Notes: generated by a model not told the origin, from the sequence alone. 64,000 nucleotides of DNA from UBA2357 sp041916775 (GCA_041916775.1 JAYRYZ010000001.1:124001-188000); one strand, 5' to 3'; numbered from the stretch's first letter, positions 1 through 9,263 are shown. Made by a program: numbers and translations.

Positions 1-1
1 T

Positions 2-175
2 GGTGGGGTCGCGGCCGATGCGCGAGCGGCCCTCTCCGAGCCGGCCGCCGTGGCGCCGGTTGCCGAGGCAACGCCCCGGGCGGCCGCGGATTCTGCAGAG
101 GCACCCGCAAGCGCGCAACTGGCGCTGGGTTTGGACGATGCGGGTGTCGGAAACAAAGTGGGTGACAAGGCATGA
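2..175 (+). CDS. tatB: Sec-independent translocase subunit TatB, C-terminal end (partial)
   Basis: Only the last 57 residues are inside the window; the start lies upstream. The visible part is an Ala/Pro-rich low-complexity tail, which is what the poorly conserved cytoplasmic C-terminus of TatB looks like. The identification rests mainly on position: its TGA overlaps the tatC start codon (ATGA), the usual tatABC arrangement. TatB would form the twin-arginine substrate receptor with TatC in the inner membrane. The conserved N-terminal helix and amphipathic helix cannot be checked here. Confidence 0.8.
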   Translation, partial: GGVAADARAALSEPAAVAPVAEATPRAAADSAEAPASAQLALGLDDAGVGNKVGDKA

Positions 176-927
176 GCGCCGGACAGGAAACCTTCATCTC
201 CCATCTCGTCGAGCTGCGCGACAGGCTGCTGCGCGCGGTGGTCGTGTTCCTCGTCTTTTTCGTTTGCCTGATGCCCTGGGCCGGCGATCTCTACGATCTG
301 CTCGCCCTGCCAATGATGAACACCTTGCCGGAAGGCACCAACATGATCGCGACAGGCGTGGTCACGCCGTTCTTCGTTCCGGTGAAGGTGACGATGATGG
401 TGGCCTTCCTGCTGGCGCTACCGGTGGTCCTTTACCAGGCTTGGGCGTTCATTGCGCCGGGCCTGTATTCCCACGAGCGCCGGCTGGGTTTGCCGCTGGT
501 GATCGGCAGCACGCTGCTGTTCATTGCGGGCATGGCGTTCTGCTACTTCTTCGTGTTCGGCACGGTGTTTAAGTTCATTGCCGAGTTCGCACCCAAGAGC
601 ATCGTGCCCGCGCCGGACATCGAGCAATACCTGTCGTTCGTGATGAGCATGTTCCTCGCGTTCGGTGTCACATTCGAGGTACCGGTGGTGGTGGTGCTGC
701 TCGTCAAGGCGGGGGTGACGACGGTGGACAAGCTGAAGGAGGCGCGTCCCTATGTGATCGTGGGTGCCTTCGTGATCGCCGCGATCGTCACGCCGCCGGA
801 CGTGATCTCACAGTTCATGCTGGCAGTGCCGATGATCACCCTGTACGAGCTCGGATTGATCATCGCGCGTTCGTTGTCCAGGCCGGTGCCCGGGAACAAC
901 AGCCTCGTGGAGTCCGGCAAGGACTGA
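172..927 (+). CDS. tatC: Twin-arginine translocase subunit TatC
   Basis: 251 residues, the normal TatC length, with six predicted transmembrane segments. The N-terminal motif SHLVELRDRLLRA (about residues 10-22) is the conserved TatC signature, and the first periplasmic and cytoplasmic loops follow as expected. TatC recognises the RR signal peptide of folded proteins such as cofactor-containing respiratory enzymes. The start overlaps the tatB stop by 4 bases, indicating translational coupling. The next gene is convergent. Confidence 0.97.
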   Translation: MSAGQETFISHLVELRDRLLRAVVVFLVFFVCLMPWAGDLYDLLALPMMNTLPEGTNMIATGVVTPFFVPVKVTMMVAFLLALPVVLYQAWAFIAPGLYSHERRLGLPLVIGSTLLFIAGMAFCYFFVFGTVFKFIAEFAPKSIVPAPDIEQYLSFVMSMFLAFGVTFEVPVVVVLLVKAGVTTVDKLKEARPYVIVGAFVIAAIVTPPDVISQFMLAVPMITLYELGLIIARSLSRPVPGNNSLVESGKD

Positions 928-980
928 ACGCGCGCTCGACGCCAAAGGGCGCACACGCTTGCCGCAGCGGCGCGAGCCGC

Positions 981-2147
981 CTACCTGTTGGCGGGAATGG
1001 GGCGTCGGCCTACAGCGACCTTCACGTCGAGCGCGTGTTTGCCGCGACGGATCGCGAACTGTGACTCCTTGCCTGGCGCAATTGCAGCGACCATCGCGAG
1101 CATCTCCGAGGCGCTGCGTACCGGTCGCCCGTCCATGCCTGTGAGAACGTCGCCCGGGAGGATGCCGGCGCGGTCTGCGGGGCTGCCGCGCAGCACGCCC
1201 GCAATCAGCGCGCCTTCAATATGGCCCTCGCCGATCGAATCGGCGAGTTCGGGGGTGAGTTCCTGAATTTCGACACCAACCCAGCCGCGCGTGACCTCGC
1301 CAGTGACCACAATCTGCTCGAGCACATTGCGTGCGATCGATACCGGGATCGCGAAGCCGATACCGAGCGAGCCACCCGAGCGGGAGTAGATCGCGGTATT
1401 GATGCCGATCAGGTTGCCGTTGGCGTCGACGAGTGCGCCGCCGGAGTTGCCCGGATTGATGGCCGCGTCGGTCTGGATGAAGTTCTCGAACGTGCTGATG
1501 CCGAGTTCGGAGCGATTGAGACCGGACACGATGCCCATCGTAACGGTCTGGCCCACGCCGAAGGGGTTGCCGATCGCGAGCACGACATCGCCGACGCGCA
1601 GTCCGTCGCCGCTGGAGAACGTGATGGCCGGGAGGCTTTCGGTGTTGTCCGTGCGCAGTACTGCGAGATCGCTCTCGGGATCACTGCCAACCAGGGTGGC
1701 GTGGAACTTGCGGCCGTCGTTGAGCGCCACCTCTACCGAATCGGCGGACTCGATCACATGATTGTTGGTCAGGATCAGGCCGTCCGAGCTGACGATGACG
1801 CCCGAGCCGAGCCCGGATGGAACGTTCCCCGGTGCGTTCGGGGATGGGTCGCCGAAGAAGCGGCGGAACAGCGAATCGCCCTGGGCGCCTCTATTCTGGC
1901 TGCGGCTGTCCTTGGCCGTGTAGATATGGACGACGGCAGGCATCGAGCGTGCTGCGGCATCCGCATACGAGACCGCGCCCTTGTGGATGGCCTCCCCGGT
2001 GCCCGCTTCCGGGGTGGATTCCAGGATTCTGATGACCGCGGCCGGTGCCCCGTTGTCCAGCCATTGCGGCTTGAGCGTGCTGACGACGAACAATAGCGCC
2101 ACGCTGAGTGTGACGGCCTGTGCGAAGATCAGCCACAATCTGCGCAT
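981..2147 (-). CDS. DegS/AlgW-type periplasmic serine protease with one PDZ domain
   Basis: 388 residues. An N-terminal membrane anchor (about 5-25) is followed by a trypsin-like HtrA domain with the complete triad: H130 in LTNNHV, D160 in SDLAVL and S235 in GNSGGA. One PDZ domain follows (about 280-380). A single PDZ plus an uncleaved anchor is the DegS/AlgW layout; DegP/MucD proteins have two PDZ domains and a cleaved signal peptide. In that family the protease senses misfolded outer-membrane proteins and begins anti-sigma-factor cleavage; that role is inferred here. It is divergent from the Nif3 gene and convergent with tatC. Confidence 0.92.
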   Translation of the reverse strand: MRRLWLIFAQAVTLSVALLFVVSTLKPQWLDNGAPAAVIRILESTPEAGTGEAIHKGAVSYADAAARSMPAVVHIYTAKDSRSQNRGAQGDSLFRRFFGDPSPNAPGNVPSGLGSGVIVSSDGLILTNNHVIESADSVEVALNDGRKFHATLVGSDPESDLAVLRTDNTESLPAITFSSGDGLRVGDVVLAIGNPFGVGQTVTMGIVSGLNRSELGISTFENFIQTDAAINPGNSGGALVDANGNLIGINTAIYSRSGGSLGIGFAIPVSIARNVLEQIVVTGEVTRGWVGVEIQELTPELADSIGEGHIEGALIAGVLRGSPADRAGILPGDVLTGMDGRPVRSASEMLAMVAAIAPGKESQFAIRRGKHALDVKVAVGRRPIPANR

Positions 2148-2217
2148 GATTCAGCGGGCGTGCCGACTGGGCGGCACGCGGCAACGGGTACTTTTCGGCA
2201 ACACGGGGACGGCGCGC

Positions 2218-2964
2218 ATGTGGATCAAGGAGATCGAAGCTCATCTGGACACGCTGCTGGACGCGGCGAGGTTCAAGGATTATTGCCCAAACGGGCTGCA
2301 AGTGGAAGGTCGGCCCGATGTGCATCGCATACTGTGCGGAGTGACGGCGAGCCAGGCGCTGCTCGATCACGCGGTTGCGGAGGGGTATGACGCGATCTTC
2401 GTGCATCACGGGTATTTCTGGCGCGGTGAGGATGGAAGGATTACCGGATTGCGCAAGCGCAGGCTGTCTACGCTGCTTCGCAACGATGTATCGCTCCTTG
2501 CGTATCACCTGCCGCTGGATGCGCACCCGGAGCTCGGCAACAATGCGCAACTTGGCATGCTTGCCGGATGGCATGGCGCGCCAGCGTTTGGCGATCAGAT
2601 GCTCGGCTGGCTGGGTGAGCCGGAGCTCGCGCTGGATGCGGCCGCCACGGCTGCGCGACTCGGCAGCTTGCTGGCCCGTATGCCTCTTCTGGTGGGAGAT
2701 GGAGGCCGCCTGGTGCGGCGTATCGCATGGTGCAGCGGCGGCGCGCAGGGTTTTTTCGAGCAGGCCATCGCAGCCGGAGCGGACCTCTTCGTGTCGGGCG
2801 AGATCTCCGAGCAGACGGTTCATCTCGCGCGTGAATCCGGTGTCCCCTATCTGGCGGCTGGCCATCACGCCACCGAGCGCTATGGCGCACGCGCGATCGC
2901 TCACCATCTCTCGCAAAACCTCGGGCTGGACGCGGACTTCATCGATCTGGACAACCCGGTATAA
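2218..2964 (+). CDS. Nif3-like dinuclear metal centre protein
   Basis: 248 residues from the ATG at 2218, the usual length for the short Nif3/YbgI family. Family features are visible: CPNGLQVEG near the N-terminus, the metal-ligand stretch FVHHGYFW, the LPLDAHPELGNNAQL segment, and a C-terminal GHHATERYGARA motif. These proteins form toroidal hexamers with a two-metal site. Their biochemical role is poorly settled; a GTP cyclohydrolase-like annotation is often carried along without proof. A longer in-frame ORF extends upstream but overlaps the divergent protease gene. Confidence 0.93.
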   Translation: MWIKEIEAHLDTLLDAARFKDYCPNGLQVEGRPDVHRILCGVTASQALLDHAVAEGYDAIFVHHGYFWRGEDGRITGLRKRRLSTLLRNDVSLLAYHLPLDAHPELGNNAQLGMLAGWHGAPAFGDQMLGWLGEPELALDAAATAARLGSLLARMPLLVGDGGRLVRRIAWCSGGAQGFFEQAIAAGADLFVSGEISEQTVHLARESGVPYLAAGHHATERYGARAIAHHLSQNLGLDADFIDLDNPV

Positions 2965-2970
2965 CCGGGT
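2954..2970. terminator. Hairpin between convergent nif3-like gene and fimV
   Basis: ACCCGGT, a 3-base ATA loop and ACCGGGT form a perfect 7-bp stem that includes the stop codon of the Nif3-like gene. Only 11 bases separate the two convergent stops, so it could act in either direction. There is no long T tract, so intrinsic termination is not certain. Confidence 0.4.
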
Positions 2971-2975
2971 GCCGA

Positions 2976-5006
2976 TCAGAGCGCGTCTGGTTTGTACTTG
3001 CCGATCTGGTCTTCTAGGATGGACGACAGGGTGAGGATCTCGTCGATCGCGGAGATCGGGAAACCCTCGCGCAGTCCGTCACGGTTGTCGCGGAGCAGTT
3101 TCTCCAGAAAGGCCTGACACTCGCGCGTCCGCCAGGTGCGCGTGAGCGTCTCGCACAGGTGCGGCATGCTCTCGATGCTCTTGGACGACTGGCGCGCCTC
3201 GTCGAAGTTGTCCCAAGTCACGGCCTTCACGTTGAAGGTCTTGTTGAGCTGGCGCGCAAGGGCATCGAACTCCATGCGCATGCCTGCGAGACGATAGACC
3301 TCCATCAGCTTCAGCCACGGCGTCACAGCCTGCTTTGGGTTGGAGCGGATGAAGTCCGCGAGCGTCTCCGCAGCCCCATGGACGCGCCCGAAGCTGATCA
3401 TGATGTCGGCAAGCTCAACCGCAGAGTCGTGCTCCTCCACCACCTCGTCGCCAATCACGACGGGCGGCAGGGTTTCGGCTTCCGGCGAAGCGACCTCGTC
3501 GCCGGTGTGGAAGGCGAGTGGTGAGCGCGCAGGTTGCGGCTGACGGCTCTCCAGCCCGTCGATGGAGAATCCGGACGGAGTGGTGGTTCTATCGACTGCA
3601 ATCGCCGAGCGCTCGCCCACACTGGTTGGTGCCTCGTCGGGCCACACAGAGACGTCGGCGGCGGTTTCGGTGCTGACGTCGCGGTGGGCGCTGACGGCCT
3701 CCCGCCGCCGGCGTAGCGCCATCAAGGCTGCCGCGGCGAGCGCAAGCCCGCCCGCACCAAGCAATATGGTCTGAAGATCGAGCCCCGGGTCGCGTTCCGG
3801 CTCCGCCGAGCGCGCAGGCGTTCGCGAGGGGATGTCATCGCCACCGCGCTCGGGGATGCCACCGCCACGTTCCGGAATGTCGTCACTGCCACGCGTGCGC
3901 GCAGCGTCGTCCGATGCAGGGGGTGGTGCCGGTGCGACGGCTTGCGGCGTCAGGGCGGGCATGACCTCGAGCTGCGCGCGCAGGGCGACCTGCACCTCCT
4001 CGAGACGCCGCAGTCGTTCCGACATCTCCAGTTGGTTCTTGATCGTGCGGTCTATGGCAGCGACCAGCAGGCGTTCGCGCTCGACGAGCTCTGCCTCGGT
4101 CACGGTCGCGCCAGGACGGGCTGCGGGTGGCGCGGCCGGGAGCGGAGCGTCTGCCTGCTCGCCTTCAAGAACGAGCTTGCCGGGGCGCGTGGGCGTTGTC
4201 GGGTTGGATGGTGCCTGCGCCTGCGATCTGGACGCCCGTTCCGGAGGGCGCGCAATGGTGGGTTCGGCAGTGCTGCGCTTCTGTCCTGACGGCGCGCGAC
4301 GCAGGTCGGGGATACGCAACTCCGCGCCCGGCGGGAGCGGGGTCGTGATCGAGGCGCCGCCGGCGAACAGTTCGGGGTTGGCCTTGACCGCAGCATCGTT
4401 GAAGCGTCTGCGCGCTGCAGCATCATTCGGGTAAAGCGCACGGGAGATCGAGTCCAGCGATTCGCCGCGCACGGTCGCCCAGGTTTGCTCCCTGCGATCC
4501 TTGGCCGATTGCGCTGGTGGTTGTGGGGTGGTTCGGGGCTGAGGTGTCTGCGGTGTCACCGCCCGAGGGCGCGGCGGATCCAGAAACAGGGTGTAGCTGC
4601 GCTCCAGCCGTGCCTCACAGAGATCGCGTATCGACAGTTGCGCGATCGGCTCACGCGTCGGCGCTCTGCCACGTACCAGCAGGCGTGCGTTCGCGCCGCT
4701 GCCCGAGACGCTGAGGACGCCCTCACGAATCGCCTCCACGCCGGCGGGTGCTGCGCCACTGGCCACCTGCAGGCACGTCAGGCGCGTGGCATCGATGCCG
4801 GGTGCGCGTATCTCGACCCGCAGGGGCTCGCCGAGCGCCGAGACGTTGACCACCTCGCCAAGCGCCGCGAAGGCGTTGCCAGCGCCGAAGTGTGCGAGCG
4901 CGAGCAGGACGGCACCAAGCAGGATCCTGGGTGTCCGTGGCTTTGCAATCGTCTGTCTCGGGATGTCCATCAACGATCTTCGCTGTCCGCTGGGCCCTTC
5001 GTTCAT
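2976..5006 (-). CDS. fimV: FimV-like polar hub / peptidoglycan-binding protein
   Basis: 676 residues from the ATG at 5006, which has an AGGA about 10 bases upstream; an alternative ATG lies at 4970. Order of parts: signal peptide; FimV N-terminal domain (LGEVVNVSALGEPLRVEI); a LysM-like region (about 170-235); Pro/Ala-rich linkers; a coiled coil around ERERLLVAAIDRTIKNQ; a short DDIPERG-type repeat; one transmembrane helix ending in RRRR; and a C-terminal cytoplasmic TPR-like domain with DIMISFGRVHGA and PWLKLMEVYRLAG. FimV organises pole-localised type IV pili and twitching, partly through cAMP signalling. A pilB-like ATPase and a cyclic-nucleotide phosphodiesterase-like gene lie 6-9 kb away. 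Confidence 0.88.
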   Translation of the reverse strand: MNEGPSGQRRSLMDIPRQTIAKPRTPRILLGAVLLALAHFGAGNAFAALGEVVNVSALGEPLRVEIRAPGIDATRLTCLQVASGAAPAGVEAIREGVLSVSGSGANARLLVRGRAPTREPIAQLSIRDLCEARLERSYTLFLDPPRPRAVTPQTPQPRTTPQPPAQSAKDRREQTWATVRGESLDSISRALYPNDAAARRRFNDAAVKANPELFAGGASITTPLPPGAELRIPDLRRAPSGQKRSTAEPTIARPPERASRSQAQAPSNPTTPTRPGKLVLEGEQADAPLPAAPPAARPGATVTEAELVERERLLVAAIDRTIKNQLEMSERLRRLEEVQVALRAQLEVMPALTPQAVAPAPPPASDDAARTRGSDDIPERGGGIPERGGDDIPSRTPARSAEPERDPGLDLQTILLGAGGLALAAAALMALRRRREAVSAHRDVSTETAADVSVWPDEAPTSVGERSAIAVDRTTTPSGFSIDGLESRQPQPARSPLAFHTGDEVASPEAETLPPVVIGDEVVEEHDSAVELADIMISFGRVHGAAETLADFIRSNPKQAVTPWLKLMEVYRLAGMRMEFDALARQLNKTFNVKAVTWDNFDEARQSSKSIESMPHLCETLTRTWRTRECQAFLEKLLRDNRDGLREGFPISAIDEILTLSSILEDQIGKYKPDAL
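3831..3892 (-). repeat. fimV: In-frame short tandem repeat within fimV
   Basis: The coding strand repeats an 8-residue unit roughly three times (DDIPERGG, GIPERGG, DDIPSR) just before the transmembrane helix. It is likely a flexible linker that can expand or contract by slippage. Confidence 0.6.
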
Positions 5007-5284
5007 TATCAACCTGTCCTGAGGTGTCTGTGTAGAGCAAGACAGGGCTTGAAGATAAGGTCGCTAGTGCGTGATTGTAAATATGTTTGTCGTCTGCGCG
5101 AGAGAATAAACGGGTTTTATTGCGGAAACGATCGAATACGTCACGTCCCCTCGCGTCATGGCGCTGGGCGAGATGTGTGTTGGCAGCGAGCTGCCGCACG
5201 TCGGGGTGTGGTTCATCGGGGAAGGCTTGCGGTATGATGGGTCGTGTCCATACGTTACCGTACGTGCCCGTACTCAATATTGCC

Positions 5285-5839
5285 ATGCCTCTGCCAGAGC
5301 CGAACTGTTCGCGCGAACGCGTGCACCTGCGTCGCATCGAGATCGAAGGGTACCGCCGCAGCGATGGGTTGCTCGAACTTGACGCGCTGCTCGAGGACAC
5401 CAAGGATCTCGATTATCCGCTCGCTTCGGGCCTGCGCAGGGCCGGTGATCCCATCCACAGCCTGCGGCTGCGGATCACGCTGGATGGCGCCTTCAACATC
5501 GTGGACGTGCACGCCACGTCGGACCGTGTACCGTATCCGGGGGGGTGCGACACGATCGCTCCGGCCTACAGACGCCTCATCGGCCTTAGCCTGGTTCGTG
5601 GCTTCCGGAGCAGCGTGCGCGAGATGTTCCCCGATGTGCGGGGTTGCTCCCACCTCACCGAGTTGTTGCTGAGTCTGCCAACAGCAGCGATCCAGACATT
5701 CGCCACCTTCCGGCGCGAAACCGAGGATGGTGACGGCAAGCCCTTCCAGCTCGATCGTTGCCACGCGCTCGAGACCTCCACCGAGACGGTACGCCGATAC
5801 TACCCGAAGTGGTATGTCGGGCCGAAACTGCGGAAATAG
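5285..5839 (+). CDS. DUF2889 family protein
   Basis: 184 residues of unknown function. The start at 5285 gives the family-like beginning MPLPEP followed by VHLRRIEIEGYRRSDGLLE, then LEDTKDLDYPL and a conserved middle with PYPGGCDTIAPAYRRLIGLSL. An in-frame ATG at 5237 would add 16 residues but does not resemble the family start. No catalytic motif is evident. It is divergent from fimV and upstream of sucC in the same direction, but the 284-base gap to sucC suggests separate transcription. DUF2889 genes are common in Rhodocyclales and other betaproteobacteria. Confidence 0.85.
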   Translation: MPLPEPNCSRERVHLRRIEIEGYRRSDGLLELDALLEDTKDLDYPLASGLRRAGDPIHSLRLRITLDGAFNIVDVHATSDRVPYPGGCDTIAPAYRRLIGLSLVRGFRSSVREMFPDVRGCSHLTELLLSLPTAAIQTFATFRRETEDGDGKPFQLDRCHALETSTETVRRYYPKWYVGPKLRK

Positions 5840-5900
5840 CCGCGGTTCTCGAGCCCTCCCGGTGCTATCTGCAGTGCAGCAAAACTTGCCGTCCGAGGCC

Positions 5901-5927
5901 TCGACAGTGGGCGATTCCGGTTATAAT
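5901..5927 (+). promoter_or_regulatory. Candidate sigma-70 promoter upstream of sucCD
   Basis: A perfect TATAAT at 5922-5927 is preceded by TCGACA at 5901-5906. The spacer is 15 bases, shorter than ideal. It lies about 195 bases upstream of the sucC start, and the intervening leader shows no other clear signal. Confidence 0.4.
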
Positions 5928-6123
5928 TCCGCGCGTTCCGTAATCGCCTGTCTGCTTGGCCTGCGGTCCGGAACGGGGTAACAGTGCTGTCACCCCGCTG
6001 TCACCCAACAAGCGACCTGTACCGGACGAGGGAGACGGGCATGTCGCGGCGTGTCATCTTGAGCGTCCCAATAACCACTTTGCGGCGAACTCGCGCGTCG
6101 TAACTTCGATACGAAGGGCAACC

Positions 6124-7284
6124 ATGAAGATTCATGAGTATCAGGCAAAGGAAGTACTAAGAAAGTTCGGCGTCGTGACGCCGCGCGGCATCCATTGCAC
6201 CAGCGTCGATGACGCGGTCAAGGCGGCGGAAGAACTCGGTGGCAAGATCTGGGTGGTGAAGGCCCAGATTCACGCAGGCGGTCGCGGCAAAGGCGGCGGT
6301 GTGAAGGTCGCGAAGTCGCTCGACGAAGTGCGCCAGTACGCCTCGCAGATCCTCGGCATGCAGCTGATCACCCACCAGACCGGCCCCGAAGGCCAGAAGG
6401 TGCGTAACCTGCTGATCGAGGAAGGTGCCGACATCCAGCACGAATACTACGTGGCGGCCCTGACCGACCGTGCGACCCAGAAGGTCGCGATCATGGCGTC
6501 CTCCGAGGGCGGCATGGACATCGAAGAGGTCGCCCACAAGACGCCCGAGAAAATCATCAAGGTTTTCGTCGATCCGCTCGTCGGCCTCACCGACGCGCAG
6601 GCGACCGAACTTGCCAGCGGAATCGGCATGCCTGCCGGCTCGATGGCTCAGGCGGTGGATACGCTGAAGAAGCTCTACACCTGCTACATGGAAACCGATG
6701 CCTCGCTCGCCGAGATCAACCCGCTGATCCACGAAGGCAACGGCACGGTCAAGGCGCTGGATGCCAAGTTCAACTTCGACTCGAACGCGCTGTTCCGTCA
6801 TCCCGAGATCGTCGCCTACCGCGACCTGGATGAAGAGGACCCGGACGAGCTCGAGGCTTCCAAGTTCGACCTCGCCTACATCAGCCTCGACGGCAACATC
6901 GGCTGCCTGGTGAATGGTGCCGGCCTTGCGATGGCGACGATGGACACGATCAAGCTGTTCGGCGCCGAGCCGGCCAACTTCCTCGACGTCGGTGGTGGTG
7001 CCACTGCCGAGAAGGTCACCGAAGCCTTCAAGATCATGCTCAAGAACACCAAGGTCAAGGGCATCCTCGTCAATATCTTTGGCGGCATCATGCGTTGCGA
7101 CACCATCGCCACCGGTGTGGTAACCGCCGCGCGTGAGGTCAAACTCTCCGTTCCGCTGGTCGTCCGCATGAAGGGCACCAACGAAGACCTGGGCAAGAAG
7201 ATTCTCGCCGAATCGGGTCTGCCGATCATCTCCGCCGACACGATGGCGGATGCCGCCACCAAGATCGTGGCCGCGGTCAAATAA
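6124..7284 (+). CDS. sucC: Succinyl-CoA synthetase (ADP-forming) beta subunit
   Basis: 386 residues, the standard length, beginning MKIHEYQAKEVLRKFGV. The ATP-grasp domain occupies the N-terminal two thirds (GGRGKGGGVK, then AEINPL) and the CoA-ligase domain is C-terminal (NGAGLAMATMD, DVGGGA, NIFGGIMRCD). With SucD it interconverts succinyl-CoA and succinate with ATP formation in the TCA cycle. An in-frame ORF extends upstream to 5956, but homology and an AAGGGC ribosome site support 6124. sucD follows 14 bases later. Confidence 0.98.
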   Translation: MKIHEYQAKEVLRKFGVVTPRGIHCTSVDDAVKAAEELGGKIWVVKAQIHAGGRGKGGGVKVAKSLDEVRQYASQILGMQLITHQTGPEGQKVRNLLIEEGADIQHEYYVAALTDRATQKVAIMASSEGGMDIEEVAHKTPEKIIKVFVDPLVGLTDAQATELASGIGMPAGSMAQAVDTLKKLYTCYMETDASLAEINPLIHEGNGTVKALDAKFNFDSNALFRHPEIVAYRDLDEEDPDELEASKFDLAYISLDGNIGCLVNGAGLAMATMDTIKLFGAEPANFLDVGGGATAEKVTEAFKIMLKNTKVKGILVNIFGGIMRCDTIATGVVTAAREVKLSVPLVVRMKGTNEDLGKKILAESGLPIISADTMADAATKIVAAVK

Positions 7285-7298
7285 GGGAGCGTTAGAGA

Positions 7299-8192
7299 AT
7301 GTCCATCCTCATCAACAAAGACACCAAGGTCATCACCCAGGGCATCACCGGCAAGACCGGACAGTTCCACACCGAGAAGTGCCAGGAGTACGCGAACGGC
7401 AAGAACTGCTTCGTCGCCGGTGTGAACCCCAAGAAAGCGGGCGAGAAGATCTTCGACATTCCCATCTACGCCTCCGTCAAGGAAGCGGCCGCCGAAACCG
7501 GCGCCACCGTGTCGGTGATTTACGTGCCGCCCGCCGGTGCGGCCGACGCGATCTGGGAAGCCTGCGAAGCCGACCTGGATCTCGCGATCTGCATCACGGA
7601 AGGCATCCCCGTCCGCGACATGCTGGTGGTGCGGAACAGGATGAAGGCCAAGGTCGCCGCCGGTGGCAAGGAAACTCTGCTGCTCGGCCCCAACTGCCCT
7701 GGCCTGATCACGCCGGACGAAATCAAGATCGGCATCATGCCCGGCCACATCCACCGCAAGGGTCGCATCGGCGTCGTGTCGCGCTCCGGCACGCTGACCT
7801 ATGAAGCCGTGGCGCAGCTCACCGAGATCGGTCTCGGTCAGTCTTCTGCGGTCGGCATCGGTGGTGACCCCATCAACGGCCTGAAGCACATCGACGTGAT
7901 GAAGGCGTTCAACGACGATCCCGACACCGACGCGGTGATCATGATCGGCGAGATCGGTGGTCCGGACGAGGCTGAAGCCGCCCAGTGGTGCAAGGCCAAC
8001 ATGAAGAAGCCGATCGTCGGCTTCATCGCGGGTGTCACGGCGCCTGCCGGCAAGCGCATGGGTCACGCTGGTGCGCTGATCTCCGGCGGTGCCGATACCG
8101 CCGATGCGAAGCTCGCGATCATGGAGGAATGCGGCTTCAAGGTCACGCGCGATCCCTCCGAGATGGCCAAGCTGCTGAAGGCGATGCTCTGA
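7299..8192 (+). CDS. sucD: Succinyl-CoA synthetase alpha subunit
   Basis: 297 residues, normal length. The CoA-binding Rossmann fold begins with ITQGITGKTGQFHT, and the phosphohistidine region is conserved (LLGPNCPG, and MGHAGALISGG with the active-site His). It forms the heterotetramer with SucC. It is the second gene of a two-gene operon that ends at the terminator at 8216-8242. sucAB are not in the window, so the operon is separate from the 2-oxoglutarate dehydrogenase genes here. Confidence 0.98.
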   Translation: MSILINKDTKVITQGITGKTGQFHTEKCQEYANGKNCFVAGVNPKKAGEKIFDIPIYASVKEAAAETGATVSVIYVPPAGAADAIWEACEADLDLAICITEGIPVRDMLVVRNRMKAKVAAGGKETLLLGPNCPGLITPDEIKIGIMPGHIHRKGRIGVVSRSGTLTYEAVAQLTEIGLGQSSAVGIGGDPINGLKHIDVMKAFNDDPDTDAVIMIGEIGGPDEAEAAQWCKANMKKPIVGFIAGVTAPAGKRMGHAGALISGGADTADAKLAIMEECGFKVTRDPSEMAKLLKAML

Positions 8193-8215
8193 GCATCGTC
8201 TGCGCACAGCAAACG

Positions 8216-8242
8216 AACGCCGGCATGTCCGGCGTTTTTTTT
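8216..8242 (+). terminator. Rho-independent terminator of sucCD
   Basis: AACGCCGG, a 5-base loop and CCGGCGTT form an 8-bp perfect stem running directly into a tract of eight Ts, 24 bases after the sucD stop. A second inverted repeat (CGCGCAC / GTGCGCG, 8244-8262) follows at once. Confidence 0.93.
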
Positions 8243-8309
8243 GCGCGCACGTTAAGTGCGCGACGGCTACAATCCCCGCTTGCCTTAACGCCTGAGCGGG
8301 GCCGATACG

Positions 8310-9263
8310 ATGGCGCTTTACCTGAACGAAGCCGAGGTTGGTGGTTTGCTGGACATGGCCGAGGTGTTGCCTGCGGTGGAGACCGTCATGGCAGCCATGG
8401 CCCGTGGCGAGGTGGTGGACTACCCCCGGCAGCGCGTCCGTCTGCCGGGATCGATCACGCACATGCTGCAAGGCGGTGTGCCTTATCTGAACCTCAGCGG
8501 CTTCAAGGCCTATACCTCTTCGGGTGGGCGTGCCCGATTCTGGGTACATCTGTTCGATGCGACCAATGGCGATCCGGTGGCAGTGCTCGAAGCCGATCGC
8601 CTGGGGATGATGCGCACCGGGGCTGCGGGTGGTGTGGCTGCGAAGTGGCTGTCGCGCCCCGATGCACGCATCGCCGGCGTGTTCGGTGCCGGCTGGCAGG
8701 CCGAGGGGCAGATTCTCGCCTTGTGCGCAGTGCGTGACATCGCGCGGATCAAGGTGTGGTCGCGAAACCGTGAACGACTCGAGGCCTTCTGCGCGCGCAT
8801 GTCGCAGGTGTGCGGAAGGCCAGTGGAGCCGGCGCAAGGCCCGCAGGACGCCGTCGTCGCTTCGGACGTCGTCGTGACCGTCACCACCAGCGCGAGGCCC
8901 CTGTTCGAAGCCGAGTGGCTGGAGCCGGGTACGCATATCAACGCCGCCGGCTCCAACAGCCTCGCGCGTCAGGAGTTGTCGGAGGCGGTGCTGCGCAAGG
9001 TCGGACTGATATGCGTCGATTCGCGGGAAACCGCGCTGCGCGAAGCAGGCGACCTGCTGCCTTTGCTCGAGAAGGGGCGTACCCGTCCGGGCAGTTGGGT
9101 GGAGCTCGGTGAGGTCATTGCAGGCATGAGGCGTGGGCGCAGCGATGCATCGCAGATCACCTTGTTCGAATCTCAGGGACTGGCGGTGCAGGACATCGCC
9201 GTGGCGTCCATGATCGTCGACAAGGCGCGACGTCTCTCGCTCGGTCGCGAGCTGCCTTACTGA
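8310..9263 (+). CDS. Ornithine cyclodeaminase / mu-crystallin family dehydrogenase
   Basis: 317 residues. The family signature is clear: the N-terminal MALYLNEAEV segment, the substrate-binding PGSITHMLQGGVPYLNLSGF region with the ketimine-reductase Lys in SGFKAY, MMRTGAAGGVAAKWLSR, and the Rossmann motif GVFGAGWQAEGQ. Members include ornithine cyclodeaminase, alanine dehydrogenase and pyrroline-2-carboxylate/ketimine reductases, so the exact substrate cannot be assigned. A TACAAT -10-like box sits at 8268-8273. The stop is one base before the start of the phosphatase gene, so the two are probably co-transcribed although functionally unrelated. Confidence 0.9.
   Translation: MALYLNEAEVGGLLDMAEVLPAVETVMAAMARGEVVDYPRQRVRLPGSITHMLQGGVPYLNLSGFKAYTSSGGRARFWVHLFDATNGDPVAVLEADRLGMMRTGAAGGVAAKWLSRPDARIAGVFGAGWQAEGQILALCAVRDIARIKVWSRNRERLEAFCARMSQVCGRPVEPAQGPQDAVVASDVVVTVTTSARPLFEAEWLEPGTHINAAGSNSLARQELSEAVLRKVGLICVDSRETALREAGDLLPLLEKGRTRPGSWVELGEVIAGMRRGRSDASQITLFESQGLAVQDIAVASMIVDKARRLSLGRELPY

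Noticed and set aside
3831..3892. CRISPR-like short repeats
   Set aside because: Units are in-frame 20-odd-base coding repeats with no unique spacers, inside fimV.
5956..6123. N-terminal extension of sucC
   Set aside because: The extension lacks family similarity; SucC proteins begin at the MKIHEYQ methionine.
8244..8262. Second hairpin after the sucCD terminator as an operator of the cyclodeaminase gene
   Set aside because: It directly follows the terminator and has no separate supporting signal, so it was only mentioned with the terminator.
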